64,000 bases of DNA from Melioribacteraceae bacterium (lineage in GTDB: Bacteria > Bacteroidota > Ignavibacteria > Ignavibacteriales > Melioribacteraceae). The stretch covers positions 22,376 to 86,375 of the forward strand of contig WGCV01000044.1 in NCBI GenBank assembly GCA_015493615.1, given 5' to 3'. Below are positions 9,096 to 17,466 of this stretch, piece by piece. Position numbers and translations under genes: made by a program. The stretch's first letter is position 1. Each line of letters starts with the position of its first letter. Below the pieces are notes generated by a model, which was not told the origin of the DNA, did no database searches, and was given only the letters and a program-made list of their open reading frames with translations.

Positions 9096-10202
9096 ATGGC
9101 AAAATCACATCCTGTCAGAAGGATTGGAATATTAACCGGAGGAGGAGACTGCCCCGGGCTTAACGCGGTAATACGAGGCGTAACAAAACCCGCGCACGAC
9201 CAAGGTTTGCATGTTTGGGGAATTTACGACGGTTTTGAAGGATTTGTGGAAGGAAGAGGAAATCCCCTTTACAGCAAGGATGTTTCCGGGATTCTGGCGC
9301 GCGGCGGAACAATTCTCGGCTCATCCAACAAAGGCGATCCGTTTCACTGGCCCGAAGAAGTTGATGATGAAATAAGGATTGTTGACCGTTCCGAACGGGT
9401 TATGATGAATTACGAAGCTTGGGATTTGGACGCCATAATTGCTATCGGCGGCGACGGAACAATGCACATTGCAAACAAGCTTTCCAAAATGGGAATGAAC
9501 GTAGTTGGCGTTCCGAAAACAATCGACAATGACTTGGACGCAACCGATGTTACATTCGGGCACTATTCAGCCGTTTGGGTTGTATCCGAAGCGCTCGACA
9601 GACTGCACACAACCGCTTCATCGCATCACCGCGTTATGGTTCTCGAAACAATGGGACGCTACGCAGGCTGGATTGCGCTTCACGGCGGAATTGCGGGAGG
9701 CGCGGACATTATTCTTTTGCCGGAATTCCCTTTTGAATGGGACGCTGTTTACGAAAGAGTTCTGCAAAGACACGCGCAGGGGAAAAAATTCAGCATCGTT
9801 TGCGTTGCCGAAGGAGCAAAGCCCAAAGGAGGCAAAATGGTTGTGAAAGGAAGCGACAAAAAACGCACCGACCCGATTCAGCTTGGCGGAATTGCGGAAG
9901 TTGTCGCCAAACAGATTGAAGAAGGAACAGGATTGGAAACAAGATACACCGTTCTCGGACATCTTCAGCGCGGCGGTTCCCCTACTCCTTACGACCGAAT
10001 CCTTTCCACAAAATTCGGCACTTACGCCATTGAACTTGCCATGAAGAAAAAGTTCGGACGGATGGTTTCTTTAAAAGGCTCTTCCATTACAAGCGTTAAG
10101 ATTGAAGACGCAATTGATAAACAGAAACTGGTTTCTGCATCGGGACAAACCGTGCAAGCGGCAAAAGCCGTTGGAGTAACATTTGGCGTAAAAGATTTCT
10201 AA
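9096..10202 (+). CDS. pfkA: 6-phosphofructokinase (mixed ATP/PPi-type signature)
   Basis: 368 aa. Phosphorylates fructose 6-phosphate in glycolysis. Visible are the nucleotide loop GGGDCPGLNAV (16-26), IGGDGT (118-122), the catalytic PKTIDND (140-146, Asp144 as base), the substrate loop METMGR-type sequence LETMGRYAGW and the C-terminal GHLQRGG. Gly121 corresponds to E. coli Gly104, a residue that favours ATP; PPi enzymes have Asp there. Lys141 corresponds to E. coli position 124, where ATP enzymes usually have Gly and PPi enzymes Lys. This Gly/Lys mixture is known from group III PFKs, including an ATP-using actinomycete enzyme, so ATP is the more likely donor. The start ATG is clear. The gene is followed by the tRNA-Asp gene. 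Confidence 0.9.
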   Translation: MAKSHPVRRIGILTGGGDCPGLNAVIRGVTKPAHDQGLHVWGIYDGFEGFVEGRGNPLYSKDVSGILARGGTILGSSNKGDPFHWPEEVDDEIRIVDRSERVMMNYEAWDLDAIIAIGGDGTMHIANKLSKMGMNVVGVPKTIDNDLDATDVTFGHYSAVWVVSEALDRLHTTASSHHRVMVLETMGRYAGWIALHGGIAGGADIILLPEFPFEWDAVYERVLQRHAQGKKFSIVCVAEGAKPKGGKMVVKGSDKKRTDPIQLGGIAEVVAKQIEEGTGLETRYTVLGHLQRGGSPTPYDRILSTKFGTYAIELAMKKKFGRMVSLKGSSITSVKIEDAIDKQKLVSASGQTVQAAKAVGVTFGVKDF

Positions 10203-10273
10203 ATTTTTCCTTGCGCTAAAATGTAAAAAATCTTATTTTTAGACTTGTTATTTTTATTATTGAATAACGTAAC

Positions 10274-10348
10274 GGGGTCGTAGTTCAGTTTGGTTAGAAC
10301 GTCGGCCTGTCACGCCGAAGGTCGCGAGTTCGAGTCTCGTCGGCCCCG
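10274..10348 (+). tRNA. tRNA-Asp (GUC)
   Basis: The acceptor stem GGGGTCG pairs with CGGCCCC, with a discriminator G at 10348 and no encoded CCA. The anticodon arm is TCGGC-CTGTCAC-GCCGA, giving anticodon GTC. The T arm has GAGTTCGAGTCTC. All parts match canonical bacterial tRNA-Asp. G34 of this tRNA is a target of queuosine, for which queC and queF are encoded at 34.7-35.8 kb. The 3' portion (10314-10349) is copied twice downstream in altered form around a GIY-YIG gene. Confidence 0.97.
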
Positions 10349-10350
10349 CT

Positions 10351-10382
10351 AAAAAGCCGGAAATTATTTTTTCGGCTTTTTT
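10351..10382 (+). terminator. Rho-independent terminator of tRNA-Asp
   Basis: AAAAAGCCGG and TTCGGCTTTTTT form a stem around an A/T-rich loop and end in a T run directly after the tRNA. A nearly identical hairpin at 10853-10882 follows the second downstream tRNA fragment, which shows that the terminator was duplicated along with the tRNA end. Confidence 0.85.
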
Positions 10383-10433
10383 AGTTTTAAAATATCTTTG
10401 ATTTTTTTATTATTAATAATCTTTGACTTTTTA

Positions 10434-10480
10434 GCCGAAGGTCGTCCCGAATGATTTCGGGAAGTCTCGTCGGCCCCCGC
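10434..10480 (+). repeat. Altered copy 1 of the tRNA-Asp 3' end (left boundary of GIY-YIG islet)
   Basis: GCCGAAGGTCG and GTCTCGTCGGCCCCCGC match the tRNA-Asp 3' half (10314-10349). The T-loop part between them is replaced by a small inverted repeat, TCCCGAAT-GATTTCGGGA. The 5' half of the tRNA is missing, so this is not a functional tRNA. A copy differing by one C lies at 10806-10851, and together they flank the GIY-YIG gene as direct repeats. Confidence 0.85.
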
Positions 10481-10485
10481 AAAAT

Positions 10486-10520
10486 AAAAAAGCCTTACAG
10501 TTTACTGTGAGGCTTTTTTT
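10486..10520 (+). terminator. Hairpin terminator after tRNA fragment copy 1
   Basis: GCCTTACAG and CTGTGAGGC form a nine-base stem with loop TTTA, flanked by A and T runs. It is symmetrical enough to work in either direction. It separates tRNA fragment 1 from the GIY-YIG gene. Confidence 0.75.
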
Positions 10521-10565
10521 TGTTTTAAGTGATTATTTTGAGAAAACTAATTTTTGAGGATTTTC

Positions 10566-10826
10566 ATGTGGTTTACCTATATTCTTTATTCAAACAAAAT
10601 CAATAAATATTATGTCGGTTACACTTCTGATTTAGAACTGAGAATTCTGCGCCATAATTCCGGTTGGGGGAAATACTCGAGCAGAGGAACTCCCTGGAAA
10701 TTAGTTTATTTTGAAAAATTTGCATCTAAATCTGAAGCAATTAAACGTGAAAATCAAATCAAGAAAAAGAAAAGTCGAAAATATATTGAAAAGCTAATTT
10801 CTTTTGCCGAAGGTCGTCCCGAATGA
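10566..10826 (+). CDS. Small GIY-YIG domain nuclease, tRNA-associated
   Basis: 86 aa from ATG 10566, which has GAGGA six bases upstream; a TTG at 10554 is less likely. It is a single GIY-YIG domain: FTYILYSNKINKYYVGYTSD carries the two motif strands, followed by LRILRHNSG, GTPWKLVYFEKF, SEAIKRENQIKK and SRKYIEKLI. Length and motifs match the UvrC-like stand-alone GIY-YIG proteins common in Bacteroidota. The last six residues, AEGRPE, are translated from the second tRNA-Asp fragment, so the gene ends inside the flanking direct repeat. A decayed copy of its 5' end lies at 10921. Members of this family often sit just downstream of tRNA genes. A mobile or homing-like role is inferred; the cleavage target is unknown. 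Confidence 0.85.
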   Translation: MWFTYILYSNKINKYYVGYTSDLELRILRHNSGWGKYSSRGTPWKLVYFEKFASKSEAIKRENQIKKKKSRKYIEKLISFAEGRPE

Positions 10827-10851
10827 TTTCGGGAAGTCTCGTCGGCCCCGC
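10806..10851 (+). repeat. Altered copy 2 of the tRNA-Asp 3' end (right boundary of GIY-YIG islet)
   Basis: This has the same altered tRNA 3'-end sequence as 10434-10480, including the inverted repeat TCCCGAAT-GATTTCGGGA, but ends with the tRNA's own GGCCCCGC. It is followed by the same type of terminator hairpin (10853-10882) and the same AGTTTTAAAAT trailer as the real tRNA. It overlaps the end of the GIY-YIG gene. Confidence 0.85.
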
Positions 10852-10852
10852 T

Positions 10853-10882
10853 AAAAAGCCGGATGAAATTCCGGCTTTTTTA
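10853..10882 (+). terminator. Hairpin terminator after GIY-YIG gene
   Basis: AAAAAGCCGGA and TCCGGCTTTTTT pair around a short loop, followed by T residues. It is a duplicate of the tRNA-Asp terminator at 10351 and would end the GIY-YIG transcript. Confidence 0.8.
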
Positions 10883-10920
10883 GTTTTAAAATGGTTCTTT
10901 ATATGATTGAGGGGAATAAT

Positions 10921-10958
10921 ATGTAGTTTACCTTCATTCTTTACTCAAACAAAATCAT
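10921..10958 (+). pseudogene. Decayed 5' fragment of a second GIY-YIG gene
   Basis: ATGTAGTTTACC followed by ATTCTTTACTCAAAC matches the first ~37 bases of the GIY-YIG gene at 10566 at about 33 positions. The second codon TGG (Trp) has become TAG. Similarity stops after AAAATCA, so most of the gene is gone. It follows tRNA fragment 2 just as the intact gene follows fragment 1, which indicates a former tandem array of the islet. Confidence 0.75.
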
Positions 10959-10970
10959 CCACTCAAAAGA

Positions 10971-11036
10971 AATAGAACACGGATGACACAGATTTATTAT
11001 CCGCCAAGGCGGATTTACACGGATTCACAATAAACC
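10971..11036. repeat. Dispersed short repeat, family AATAGAACAC, copy 1
   Basis: AATAGAACACGGATGACAC and the following ~45 bases (with CCGCCAAGGCGG palindrome and ending near ACAATAAAC) resemble 24589-24645. No coding potential is evident. The rest of 10960-11219 holds no gene that I can recognise. Confidence 0.6.
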
Positions 11037-11219
11037 ACTAATAGCCTCAACTCTCTATGAGTTAAAATCATAGTCAATCAAATAATCATTATTAATCATA
11101 GTTCAAGACAATTATGTAAGACGCGAGACTGAGTAATATCCATTCATCAAATCATCCAACCATTTTTATATACCGCTCTAATTTCTTGTCATTTCAGCTA
11201 AAAATAAATAACTTTAATT

Positions 11220-11720
11220 ATGAAAAGAATCAAAGAAATAATAAAAAAGTTGAAACTCATTCCTCACCCTGAAGGCGGATATTATCGGGAAACTTACAGA
11301 AGCTCCGGCACAATAAGCGAGAATAATCTTCCCCCTAATATTAAAGGGGAACGAAATTTTTCAACCGCAATTTATTTTTTGTTAACTTCGGAAAATTTCT
11401 CTGCGTTTCACAGAATAAAAGAAGATGAGATTTGGCATTTTTACGAAGGCTCGCCGCTCGAAATTCATATAATTTCCGACAATGGGAATTATTCCAAAGC
11501 GGTTCTGGGGCTTAATCTCTCCGCAGGAGAAACGCCTCAAATAATTATTCCGGCTAATAATTGGTTTGCTGCAAATGTAATCGAGGGAAACTCTTATTCG
11601 CTTGTCGGCTGTACCGTATCCCCCGGATTTGATTTTAACGATTTTGAACTTGCCGACAGGAAAAAATTAATATCACAATTTCCCCGGCATGAGGAAATAA
11701 TCAACAAATTCACAAAGTGA
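11220..11720 (+). CDS. Cupin superfamily protein, DUF985 family
   Basis: 166 aa. The N-terminal LIPHPEGGYYRETYRS, central IYFLLTSENFSAFHRIKEDEIWHFYEG and C-terminal LVGCTVSPGFDFNDFELA are the hallmark blocks of the DUF985 (cupin_5) family, a single-domain beta-barrel. Residues His and Glu in the EIWHFYEG segment are typical of a cupin metal or ligand site. The family's biochemical role is not established; some members are suggested to bind small ligands or sugars. The gene stands alone on the plus strand after the tRNA islet and converges on rdgB, with a MITE-like repeat between the two 3' ends. Confidence 0.85.
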   Translation: MKRIKEIIKKLKLIPHPEGGYYRETYRSSGTISENNLPPNIKGERNFSTAIYFLLTSENFSAFHRIKEDEIWHFYEGSPLEIHIISDNGNYSKAVLGLNLSAGETPQIIIPANNWFAANVIEGNSYSLVGCTVSPGFDFNDFELADRKKLISQFPRHEEIINKFTK

Positions 11721-11721
11721 A

Positions 11722-11879
11722 AGAGACCCTTTGCAAAACAGTCCGCCAATCCGCCAAGGCGGAGGAGTGGAAGTCGTCCGAAATATCTCTAAATTTGGTA
11801 TAATTACCGGTTCTGAGATTCTTCATTCCGCTTAGCTCCATTCAGAATGACATAGTACTGGCTTATGCATAGACTTCTA
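11722..11879. mobile_element. MITE-like repeat, copy R2
   Basis: About 158 bp bounded by inverted ends: AGAGACCCTTTGCAAAAC on the left, and a right end whose complement is AGAAGTCTATGCATAAG. It contains the shared core GAAATATCTCTAAAT and ACCGGTTCTGAGATTCTTC. Related copies lie at 33022-33174, 52435-52616 and 56296-56462. It fills nearly the entire gap between two convergent genes. Confidence 0.75.
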
Positions 11880-11883
11880 AAAA

Positions 11884-12474
11884 TCAAAGACTCTCCAGCC
11901 CCAACTTCCGCTTCATTTTCTCAAAAGCTCTTGCTCGGTGACTGATTCTGTTTTTCTCGTCCGGAGATATTTCAGCCAGCGTTTTGGAATATCCTTCCGG
12001 CTTGAAAAGAGGATCGTAACCGAATCCGTTGTCGCCGCGATACTCTTCGATAATTTCACCGCGCAATTCTCCTTCTGAGGTGTAAACATTGTCGCCGTCA
12101 ATATAACTGACAACACAAACGAACCTTGCCTTATGAGGTTCGGGTAATTCCGACAAATCCGCGAGAAGTTTTTCATTGTTTTTCTTATAATTTCCCTCTT
12201 CCCCCGAATAGCGCGCGGAATAAATCCCCGGAGCGCCGTTAAGCTGCTCGACTTCCAATCCCGAATCGTCGGCAAGAACAGGCATTTTGTACCGGTTAAA
12301 AACAGTTTGCGCTTTTTTCAACGAGTTTTCCTCGAATGAACTTCCATCCTCAATTATTTCCGGAGGATTTTCCAAATCATTTAGTGTAATGAGTTCAATA
12401 TTCAAATCGCCGAAAATCGCCCTGACTTCTTCGGCTTTATGTTCGTTCCCCGTTGCAAAAATTATTTTTTTCAT
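11884..12474 (-). CDS. rdgB: XTP/dITP diphosphatase (RdgB/HAM1 family)
   Basis: 196 aa, the usual family length. Removes non-canonical purine nucleotides (dITP, XTP) from the pool by hydrolysis to the monophosphate, so that they are not built into DNA or RNA. Diagnostic segments are FATGNEHKAEEVRAIF (N-terminal substrate loop), SFEENSLKKA, MPVLADDSGLEV (catalytic acidic cluster), GAPGIYSARYSG, FGYDPLF and the C-terminal ISHRARAF. It lies 56 nt downstream of uvrA on the same strand and may be co-transcribed with it, which would pair two genome-maintenance functions. Confidence 0.93.
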   Translation of the reverse strand: MKKIIFATGNEHKAEEVRAIFGDLNIELITLNDLENPPEIIEDGSSFEENSLKKAQTVFNRYKMPVLADDSGLEVEQLNGAPGIYSARYSGEEGNYKKNNEKLLADLSELPEPHKARFVCVVSYIDGDNVYTSEGELRGEIIEEYRGDNGFGYDPLFKPEGYSKTLAEISPDEKNRISHRARAFEKMKRKLGLESL

Positions 12475-12530
12475 CTTAACTTCCTTTAAATAAAAATCAT
12501 CTTAATACTCAATTAAATAAGGTAATTTAA

Positions 12531-15380
12531 TCAATAGTCGGTGCGACTAAAATCTCTTTTAAGAAACTTTCCCGTCAAGCTTTTACTATTTTTCGCTACT
12601 TCTTCCGGCGTTCCTTCGGCAATTATTTCACCTCCGAATTCACCTCCACCGGGTCCCAAATCAACGATATAATCAGCAGCCTGAATAACATCAAGATTAT
12701 GCTCGATAATCAAAACCGTATTCCCCTTTTCCACAAGGCGGTTAAGAACTTCAAGCAAAATTCTGACATCCTCGAAATGCAATCCTGTTGTCGGCTCGTC
12801 CAAGACATAAAGCGTTTTTCCGGTTCCCACTTTGCTTAACTCCGTAGCCAGCTTAACGCGCTGAGCTTCGCCTCCGGAAAGCGTTACCGCCTGCTGACCA
12901 AGCTTGATGTATCCCAGCCCCACATCGTTCAGCGCTTTCAACTTACGCTTAATCCTCGGATGTTCGTCAAAAAAATCAAGCGCATTTGACACGCGCATTT
13001 CCAGAATATCAGAGATAGATTTTCCTCTGTAAAGAATCTGCAGCGTTTCATTGTTATATCGTTTGCCCTTACAAGTTTCGCAAGTAACATAAACATTGGG
13101 AAGAAAATTCATTTCGATTTTCTTCAATCCGTCTCCCTGGCAATCCTCGCACCTTCCCCCTTTAACATTAAAACTGAATCTTCCCGGTTTATAACCTCTG
13201 ATTTTGGAATCGGGAAGTTCGGTATAAAACTCTCGAATATAAGTAAAAACGCCGGTGTATGTCGCCGGATTGGATCTCGGTGTTCGCCCGATCGGGGATT
13301 GATCAATTTCAATAACTTTATCGATGTTTTCCAAGCCTTCAATTTTCTCGTAAGGAAGAGGAACGACTTTCGAGCGGAAAAACTTTTTCTTTAAAATTCT
13401 CACAAGCGTTTCATTAATCAAACTTGATTTCCCCGACCCGCTTACTCCCGTTACCACAATCATCTTTCCGAGAGGAAGGCGCAAATCAACTTCTTTCAGA
13501 TTATTCCCTTTCGCTCCGATTAACGATAAAGTTTTACCGTTCCCTTCTCTTCTTTTTTCCGGAGTGGGAATAGAGATTTGATTTTTAAGATACTTCACAG
13601 TAAGCGATTTATCATATTTCTTATATTTCATTATCTCGCTTATTTCTCCGGCAACGCAGACTTTCCCTCCATGCTCGCCCGCGCCCGGGCCCAAATCCAC
13701 AACAAAATCGGCTTCCTCAATAGTTTCACGGTCATGCTCAACCACGATAATCGTATTTCCCAAATCGCGCAAGCGCTTTAAGGAATTAATCAAACGAATG
13801 TTATCGCTTTGATGCAAGCCGATGCTCGGTTCGTCAAGAACATAAAGCGCTCCGGCAAGCTGCGAACCGATTTGCGACGCCAGTCTTATCCTTTGCGATT
13901 CGCCTCCCGACAAAGTTCTTGAAGAACGATCCAAAGTAAGATACTGCAAACCGACATTGGATAAAAAGCCTAATCTTTTTCTAATCTCTTTCAAAATCGG
14001 CTCCGCAATTAAAGCGGAACGCCCTTCAAATTCCAGCCGCTTAAAAAACTCCTCGGCTTTATTAATCGGCATTTTGGTAATCTCGGAGATATTTAATCCT
14101 TTGATTTTTACCGACAGCGATTCCTTCCGCAGTCTCCCGCCGTTGCAGGCTTTGCAGACTTTCTTCGTCATGAAAGATTCCGCCCACTCCCGTGTTTTCG
14201 GAGAATTGGTCTTTTCAAAGTAATTTTTAATATAACCGAGAACTCCGTCGAATGTGTTTTCATACTGAATTTCATCGCCCGAACTGAATCGGTACTTTAT
14301 TTTCAGCTTTTTTTCCGAGCCGTTTAACAGGACGTGTTTTTGTTTATCATTAAGTTCCGTGAGCGGAGTATCAAAATCGAATCCGTATTCTTCAGCCAAG
14401 GCGCGCAGCTGGTTAAAGACCCATGTATCGCGCGGTTTTCCCAACGCTTCTATTGCGCCTTGATTAATGCTTAAACTCCAATCGGGAATAATCAGGGAAG
14501 GTTCTATCTCCATTGTTTCGCCGAGTCCGTCGCAGACAGGGCAAGCCCCGTAAGGAGAGTTGAAGGAAAAAGAATTTGGAGCGAGTTCCGGAAAACTTAT
14601 TCCGCAGTAATTGCAGGAAAGATGTCTGCTGAGAAGTTTATCCGATTCTCCGTCAGAAATTATCACCGTTCCGTTGCCGTAGTTCAGCGCGACCTCGAGA
14701 GATGATGAAATTCTAAATATTGATTTTTCGGTTACCTTTAATCTGTCAACCACTATCTCAATATTATGAACTTTGTAACGCTCAAGTTTCATTCTCTCTT
14801 TAATTTCCCGCACTTCGCCGTCAACGCGGACTCTCAAAAATCCGTCGCGGTAAATTTCCTCAAACAGTTCGCGATAGTGTCCTTTTCTCCCTTTCACTAT
14901 CGGAGCAAGAATCATTATTTTTTTACCGGCAAATTCTTCCGAAATTATATCAATCATTTTATCGGGAGATTGCTTCTCAACCGGACGACCGCATTCGTAG
15001 CAATGAGGAGTTCCGACTCTTGCAAAAAGCAAACGAAGGTAATCGTAAATCTCCGTAACGGTTCCCACCGTTGAACGGGGGTTGCCGGAAGTTGTTTTCT
15101 GCTCGATTGAAATCGCCGGACTAAGCCCTTCGATTAAATCAACATCCGGTTTTTCAAGCATCCCGAGAAACTGCCTGGCATAAGCCGAGAGCGACTCGAT
15201 ATATCTTCGCTGACCTTCCGCGTATATCGTATCAAATGCGAGCGATGATTTTCCGGAACCGGATAATCCGGTTATTACTGTAAACGAATCGCGGGGAATT
15301 TCAACATCAATATTTTGTAAATTATGCTCCCGCGCCCCTTTTATTGTTATTTTATTCTCTTTCATATTCTCTTTTTTCAA
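12531..15380 (-). CDS. uvrA: Excinuclease ABC subunit A
   Basis: 949 aa, the usual length. UvrA dimers find bulky DNA lesions and hand them to UvrB in nucleotide excision repair. Two ABC ATPase halves are visible: Walker [15 protein letters not shown] and [14 protein letters not shown], signature segments [13 protein letters not shown] and [13 protein letters not shown], and Walker [14 protein letters not shown] and [12 protein letters not shown]. Zinc-finger cysteines occur as CHYCECGRP-type, [16 protein letters not shown] and CEDCQGDG. Translation may begin at the first Met (MKKENM) or at Met6 ([10 protein letters not shown]), which matches family N-termini better. No other uvr gene is nearby. 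Confidence 0.96.
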   Translation of the reverse strand: MKKENMKENKITIKGAREHNLQNIDVEIPRDSFTVITGLSGSGKSSLAFDTIYAEGQRRYIESLSAYARQFLGMLEKPDVDLIEGLSPAISIEQKTTSGNPRSTVGTVTEIYDYLRLLFARVGTPHCYECGRPVEKQSPDKMIDIISEEFAGKKIMILAPIVKGRKGHYRELFEEIYRDGFLRVRVDGEVREIKERMKLERYKVHNIEIVVDRLKVTEKSIFRISSSLEVALNYGNGTVIISDGESDKLLSRHLSCNYCGISFPELAPNSFSFNSPYGACPVCDGLGETMEIEPSLIIPDWSLSINQGAIEALGKPRDTWVFNQLRALAEEYGFDFDTPLTELNDKQKHVLLNGSEKKLKIKYRFSSGDEIQYENTFDGVLGYIKNYFEKTNSPKTREWAESFMTKKVCKACNGGRLRKESLSVKIKGLNISEITKMPINKAEEFFKRLEFEGRSALIAEPILKEIRKRLGFLSNVGLQYLTLDRSSRTLSGGESQRIRLASQIGSQLAGALYVLDEPSIGLHQSDNIRLINSLKRLRDLGNTIIVVEHDRETIEEADFVVDLGPGAGEHGGKVCVAGEISEIMKYKKYDKSLTVKYLKNQISIPTPEKRREGNGKTLSLIGAKGNNLKEVDLRLPLGKMIVVTGVSGSGKSSLINETLVRILKKKFFRSKVVPLPYEKIEGLENIDKVIEIDQSPIGRTPRSNPATYTGVFTYIREFYTELPDSKIRGYKPGRFSFNVKGGRCEDCQGDGLKKIEMNFLPNVYVTCETCKGKRYNNETLQILYRGKSISDILEMRVSNALDFFDEHPRIKRKLKALNDVGLGYIKLGQQAVTLSGGEAQRVKLATELSKVGTGKTLYVLDEPTTGLHFEDVRILLEVLNRLVEKGNTVLIIEHNLDVIQAADYIVDLGPGGGEFGGEIIAEGTPEEVAKNSKSLTGKFLKRDFSRTDY

Positions 15381-15819
15381 AAAAAGTTTAACCGGTAAGT
15401 TATTAAAAGAAATGATAATTCACGAATTTTTATTTTGAATTTTTAGCTTCCCCGATTTTAGGACGGTCAAAAAATCTATTTCATTAATTGATAATTATAT
15501 CGAAGATACGATTTGTATTTAGCTCCGTTGGAGAAAAATCTTTGTAATAAACAATAGGTCATCAATCATAAGCTCCGCAGGAGCGAAACAAAACAGATAA
15601 ATATTAGCTAACGCCTGCGCGTAAAAGTGTCTCTCCTACGGAGCTAACAGACAATAGCTCGTTTACTTTTTACAGAGGCAACATTTCTACGGAGTTGTAG
15701 GACAATTCAAAAATGGGAATATTCTCTCTAAATGTATTGAGGTAATATGCGAGGCAAAAAATGGGAAACAGTCGAGGCAAGCTTGGCGAATAACGGCTTA
15801 CCGCAATAGGAATTTTTCT
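15381..15819. repeat. Intergenic region with AGCTCCG palindromic repeats
   Basis: 439 bp without a gene. Four related short palindromes occur: AGCTCCGTTGGAG (15521-15533), AGCTCCGCAGGAGC (15571-15584), CTCCTACGGAGCT (15633-15645) and TTCTACGGAGTTGTAG (15685-15700). They share an AGCTCC-N3-GGAGC core in both orientations. The part nearest the toxin gene contains GGCTTACCGCAATAGG, a motif seen in similar form near 24680 and 36055. I see no promoter or RNA gene that I can support. Confidence 0.6.
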
Positions 15820-16821
15820 TTATCTGATTTTTTTGAGTTTTTGTATTATGGTTTCAAAGCTCGGACTTACGCCATAAAACATTGTCGTTTGCATTTCGCT
15901 GTAATCTTTCACGTAATCTGCGATGATGTTATCAGGCGGGACAAGCTGTAAATCGCCGATGGTAAGATTGTCGTAATCAATAGTCCCAATCGGTTTAAGG
16001 GGCGTAAAATTTTTTCTGTGCATGCATATTGTTCTGAATAACTTTTCGTTCACTATTGCATTGGTAAAATATTCTGTCCCCATAATCTGAAAAATATCAT
16101 ACAGATGACGAGACATTCTATGCGCTTTCATTTTCTTTTCAGTTTTGTGAAATTCCTCGTGAAGAAGAATCATTTTTTCAATAAGAGTCTTTTCGGGCAA
16201 TACCGCATTTACGATAAATTTTTCTTCGGCAAAATTTGAACCATGGTATTCCGCATCGACAAGCGAACCGATTTCCTTTTTTTCAAAAGGCTCCAAGAGG
16301 GACCTTCCGCTTAATTCGATTCTCACATTGGACTGCAGATAAGGTTCTTCATCAAAAACCGTCTTATACTTTATGAACAGTGTTTCGGGGTCTTGGTCTG
16401 ATATTGTATCGTTGGGAACTTGAATCTGATATTCTTTTTTGTCAACGCCGTACCGGTCGAATTCATTTTCCAGAATACCGGGTAATTCGTTTTTAACGAA
16501 ATTATGCGTACTTCTTCTTAATTTTCTTATTTGTCCGGGTGTTAAATCACCGGAAAAGCCGAGGAATTTTCTATCTATTGCAATATCAATATCTTCCGAC
16601 AATCTTTTTATTAAATTATAACATTTGCTTAATGATGTTCCTCCCTTAAAAACAAGATGTTCTTTTAATTTTGACGTAAACAACATCCTTAAAGCTAAGG
16701 TTACCCAAGCGTCTTTTTCGACGGCGACCGGAGGTAACCCGGTATTTACGCTGATTTGAATAAACAATTCTTTTTGTGTTTCAACGGGAAGATTAAGCCA
16801 ATTATTCATTTTCAATTTCAT
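15820..16821 (-). CDS. AbiEii/AbiGii-family nucleotidyltransferase toxin
   Basis: 333 aa. It belongs to the nucleotidyltransferase family of type IV/AbiE abortive-infection toxins. The family core is visible: HLVFKGGTSLSKCYNLI (Gly-Gly-Ser motif) followed by RLSEDIDIAID, which carries the paired metal-binding aspartates. A central HEEFHKTEKKMKAHRMSRHLYDIF block is also typical. Known AbiEii toxins transfer nucleotides to tRNA or bind GTP and arrest growth, which limits phage spread. The gene overlaps the upstream antitoxin gene by 20 nt, so the two are translationally coupled. The low GC and isolated setting between repeats and a symporter fit a laterally acquired defence module. Activity is inferred from homology only. 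Confidence 0.87.
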   Translation of the reverse strand: MKLKMNNWLNLPVETQKELFIQISVNTGLPPVAVEKDAWVTLALRMLFTSKLKEHLVFKGGTSLSKCYNLIKRLSEDIDIAIDRKFLGFSGDLTPGQIRKLRRSTHNFVKNELPGILENEFDRYGVDKKEYQIQVPNDTISDQDPETLFIKYKTVFDEEPYLQSNVRIELSGRSLLEPFEKKEIGSLVDAEYHGSNFAEEKFIVNAVLPEKTLIEKMILLHEEFHKTEKKMKAHRMSRHLYDIFQIMGTEYFTNAIVNEKLFRTICMHRKNFTPLKPIGTIDYDNLTIGDLQLVPPDNIIADYVKDYSEMQTTMFYGVSPSFETIIQKLKKIR

Positions 16822-17419
16822 TGATTATTGATGTAATAAAGTTCTGAATCCAAATAGGCGCGTCTATGATACTCGATTTTACTTGAGCAATTTCGCCGCT
16901 CTCTTTCAATATGCTTTTTATCTTTAGTCTGATTGACGGAGTTATGTCGTTTTTCCCGAGTGATTTTAATGCCTGTACGAGGAGACTGCTAAGATTGTGC
17001 CTAATGGATAAGTTTTTAGGGGATGTTTTTTTCAGTGTAATCGTAAAATTTCCAAGGTTAATTTTTCTGGCTGAACCGTCTGTTAAATAAACTATATTCA
17101 TCGGGACTTGCTCCGACAGACCTAATTTATTCAAGGCATAAGAACCGGTTGGGATTATTCTGGCTTTGTCGCGCTCTGCGATCGCTTTAACAATATTTTC
17201 TATTGAGGGATATACAGCGCCGAGTATCTTATCTTCTTTAGGTTTGTAATAAATTCCTTGTGACAGCTTCGTAAGTTTGCCTTTCTCAACAAGTCTTTTA
17301 AGGGATTGCCTGACAGCGGCATTGTTTGCAATTCCGGCAAAATCTTTAATAAATATTATCTTTCCTTTAGGAAATCTATTTATTTTCTTTTCGATTTTAT
17401 TTATTATTGTTTCTGACAT
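16802..17419 (-). CDS. AbiEi-like antitoxin/transcriptional repressor (DUF6088-type)
   Basis: 205 aa from ATG at 17419. An in-frame ATG at 17464 (15 codons further) lies inside the putative operator, so the shorter form is chosen. The N-terminal winged-helix region (INRFPKGKIIFIKDFAGI, AAVRQSLKRLVEKGKLTKLSQGIYYKP) is the DNA-binding part of AbiEi-like regulators. The middle (ARIIPTGSYALNKLGLSEQ, VYLTDGSARKINLGN) is the conserved family block. It directly precedes and overlaps the nucleotidyltransferase toxin gene. AbiEi proteins neutralise the toxin and repress their own operon by binding inverted repeats; such a repeat (17432-17466) lies just upstream of this start. Function is inferred. Confidence 0.83.
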   Translation of the reverse strand: MSETIINKIEKKINRFPKGKIIFIKDFAGIANNAAVRQSLKRLVEKGKLTKLSQGIYYKPKEDKILGAVYPSIENIVKAIAERDKARIIPTGSYALNKLGLSEQVPMNIVYLTDGSARKINLGNFTITLKKTSPKNLSIRHNLSSLLVQALKSLGKNDITPSIRLKIKSILKESGEIAQVKSSIIDAPIWIQNFITSIINEIENE

Positions 17420-17431
17420 TTTTTTTGACTT

Positions 17432-17466
17432 TTTTGTCACAAAAATAGCAAAAATTTGTGACAAAA
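17432..17466 (-). promoter_or_regulatory. Inverted-repeat operator of the AbiE-type pair
   Basis: Two 12-bp arms, TTTTGTCACAAA (17432-17443) and TTTGTGACAAAA (17455-17466), form a perfect inverted repeat with an 11-bp spacer. Each arm is itself nearly palindromic (TTTGT-C-ACAAA). Centre-to-centre spacing is 23 bp, about two helical turns. It sits 13 bp upstream of the antitoxin ATG, where an AbiEi repressor would be expected to bind. Confidence 0.72.

Noticed and set aside
10434..10851. Possible additional tRNA genes in the tRNA-Asp-like segments
   Set aside because: Both segments hold only the 3' part, lack the acceptor 5' strand and anticodon arm, and have a replaced T-loop. They are fragments, not tRNAs.
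17420..17464. Upstream ATG (17464) as start of the AbiEi-like antitoxin
   Set aside because: It would place the start inside the perfect inverted repeat and add 15 residues without family similarity. ATG 17419 fits better.
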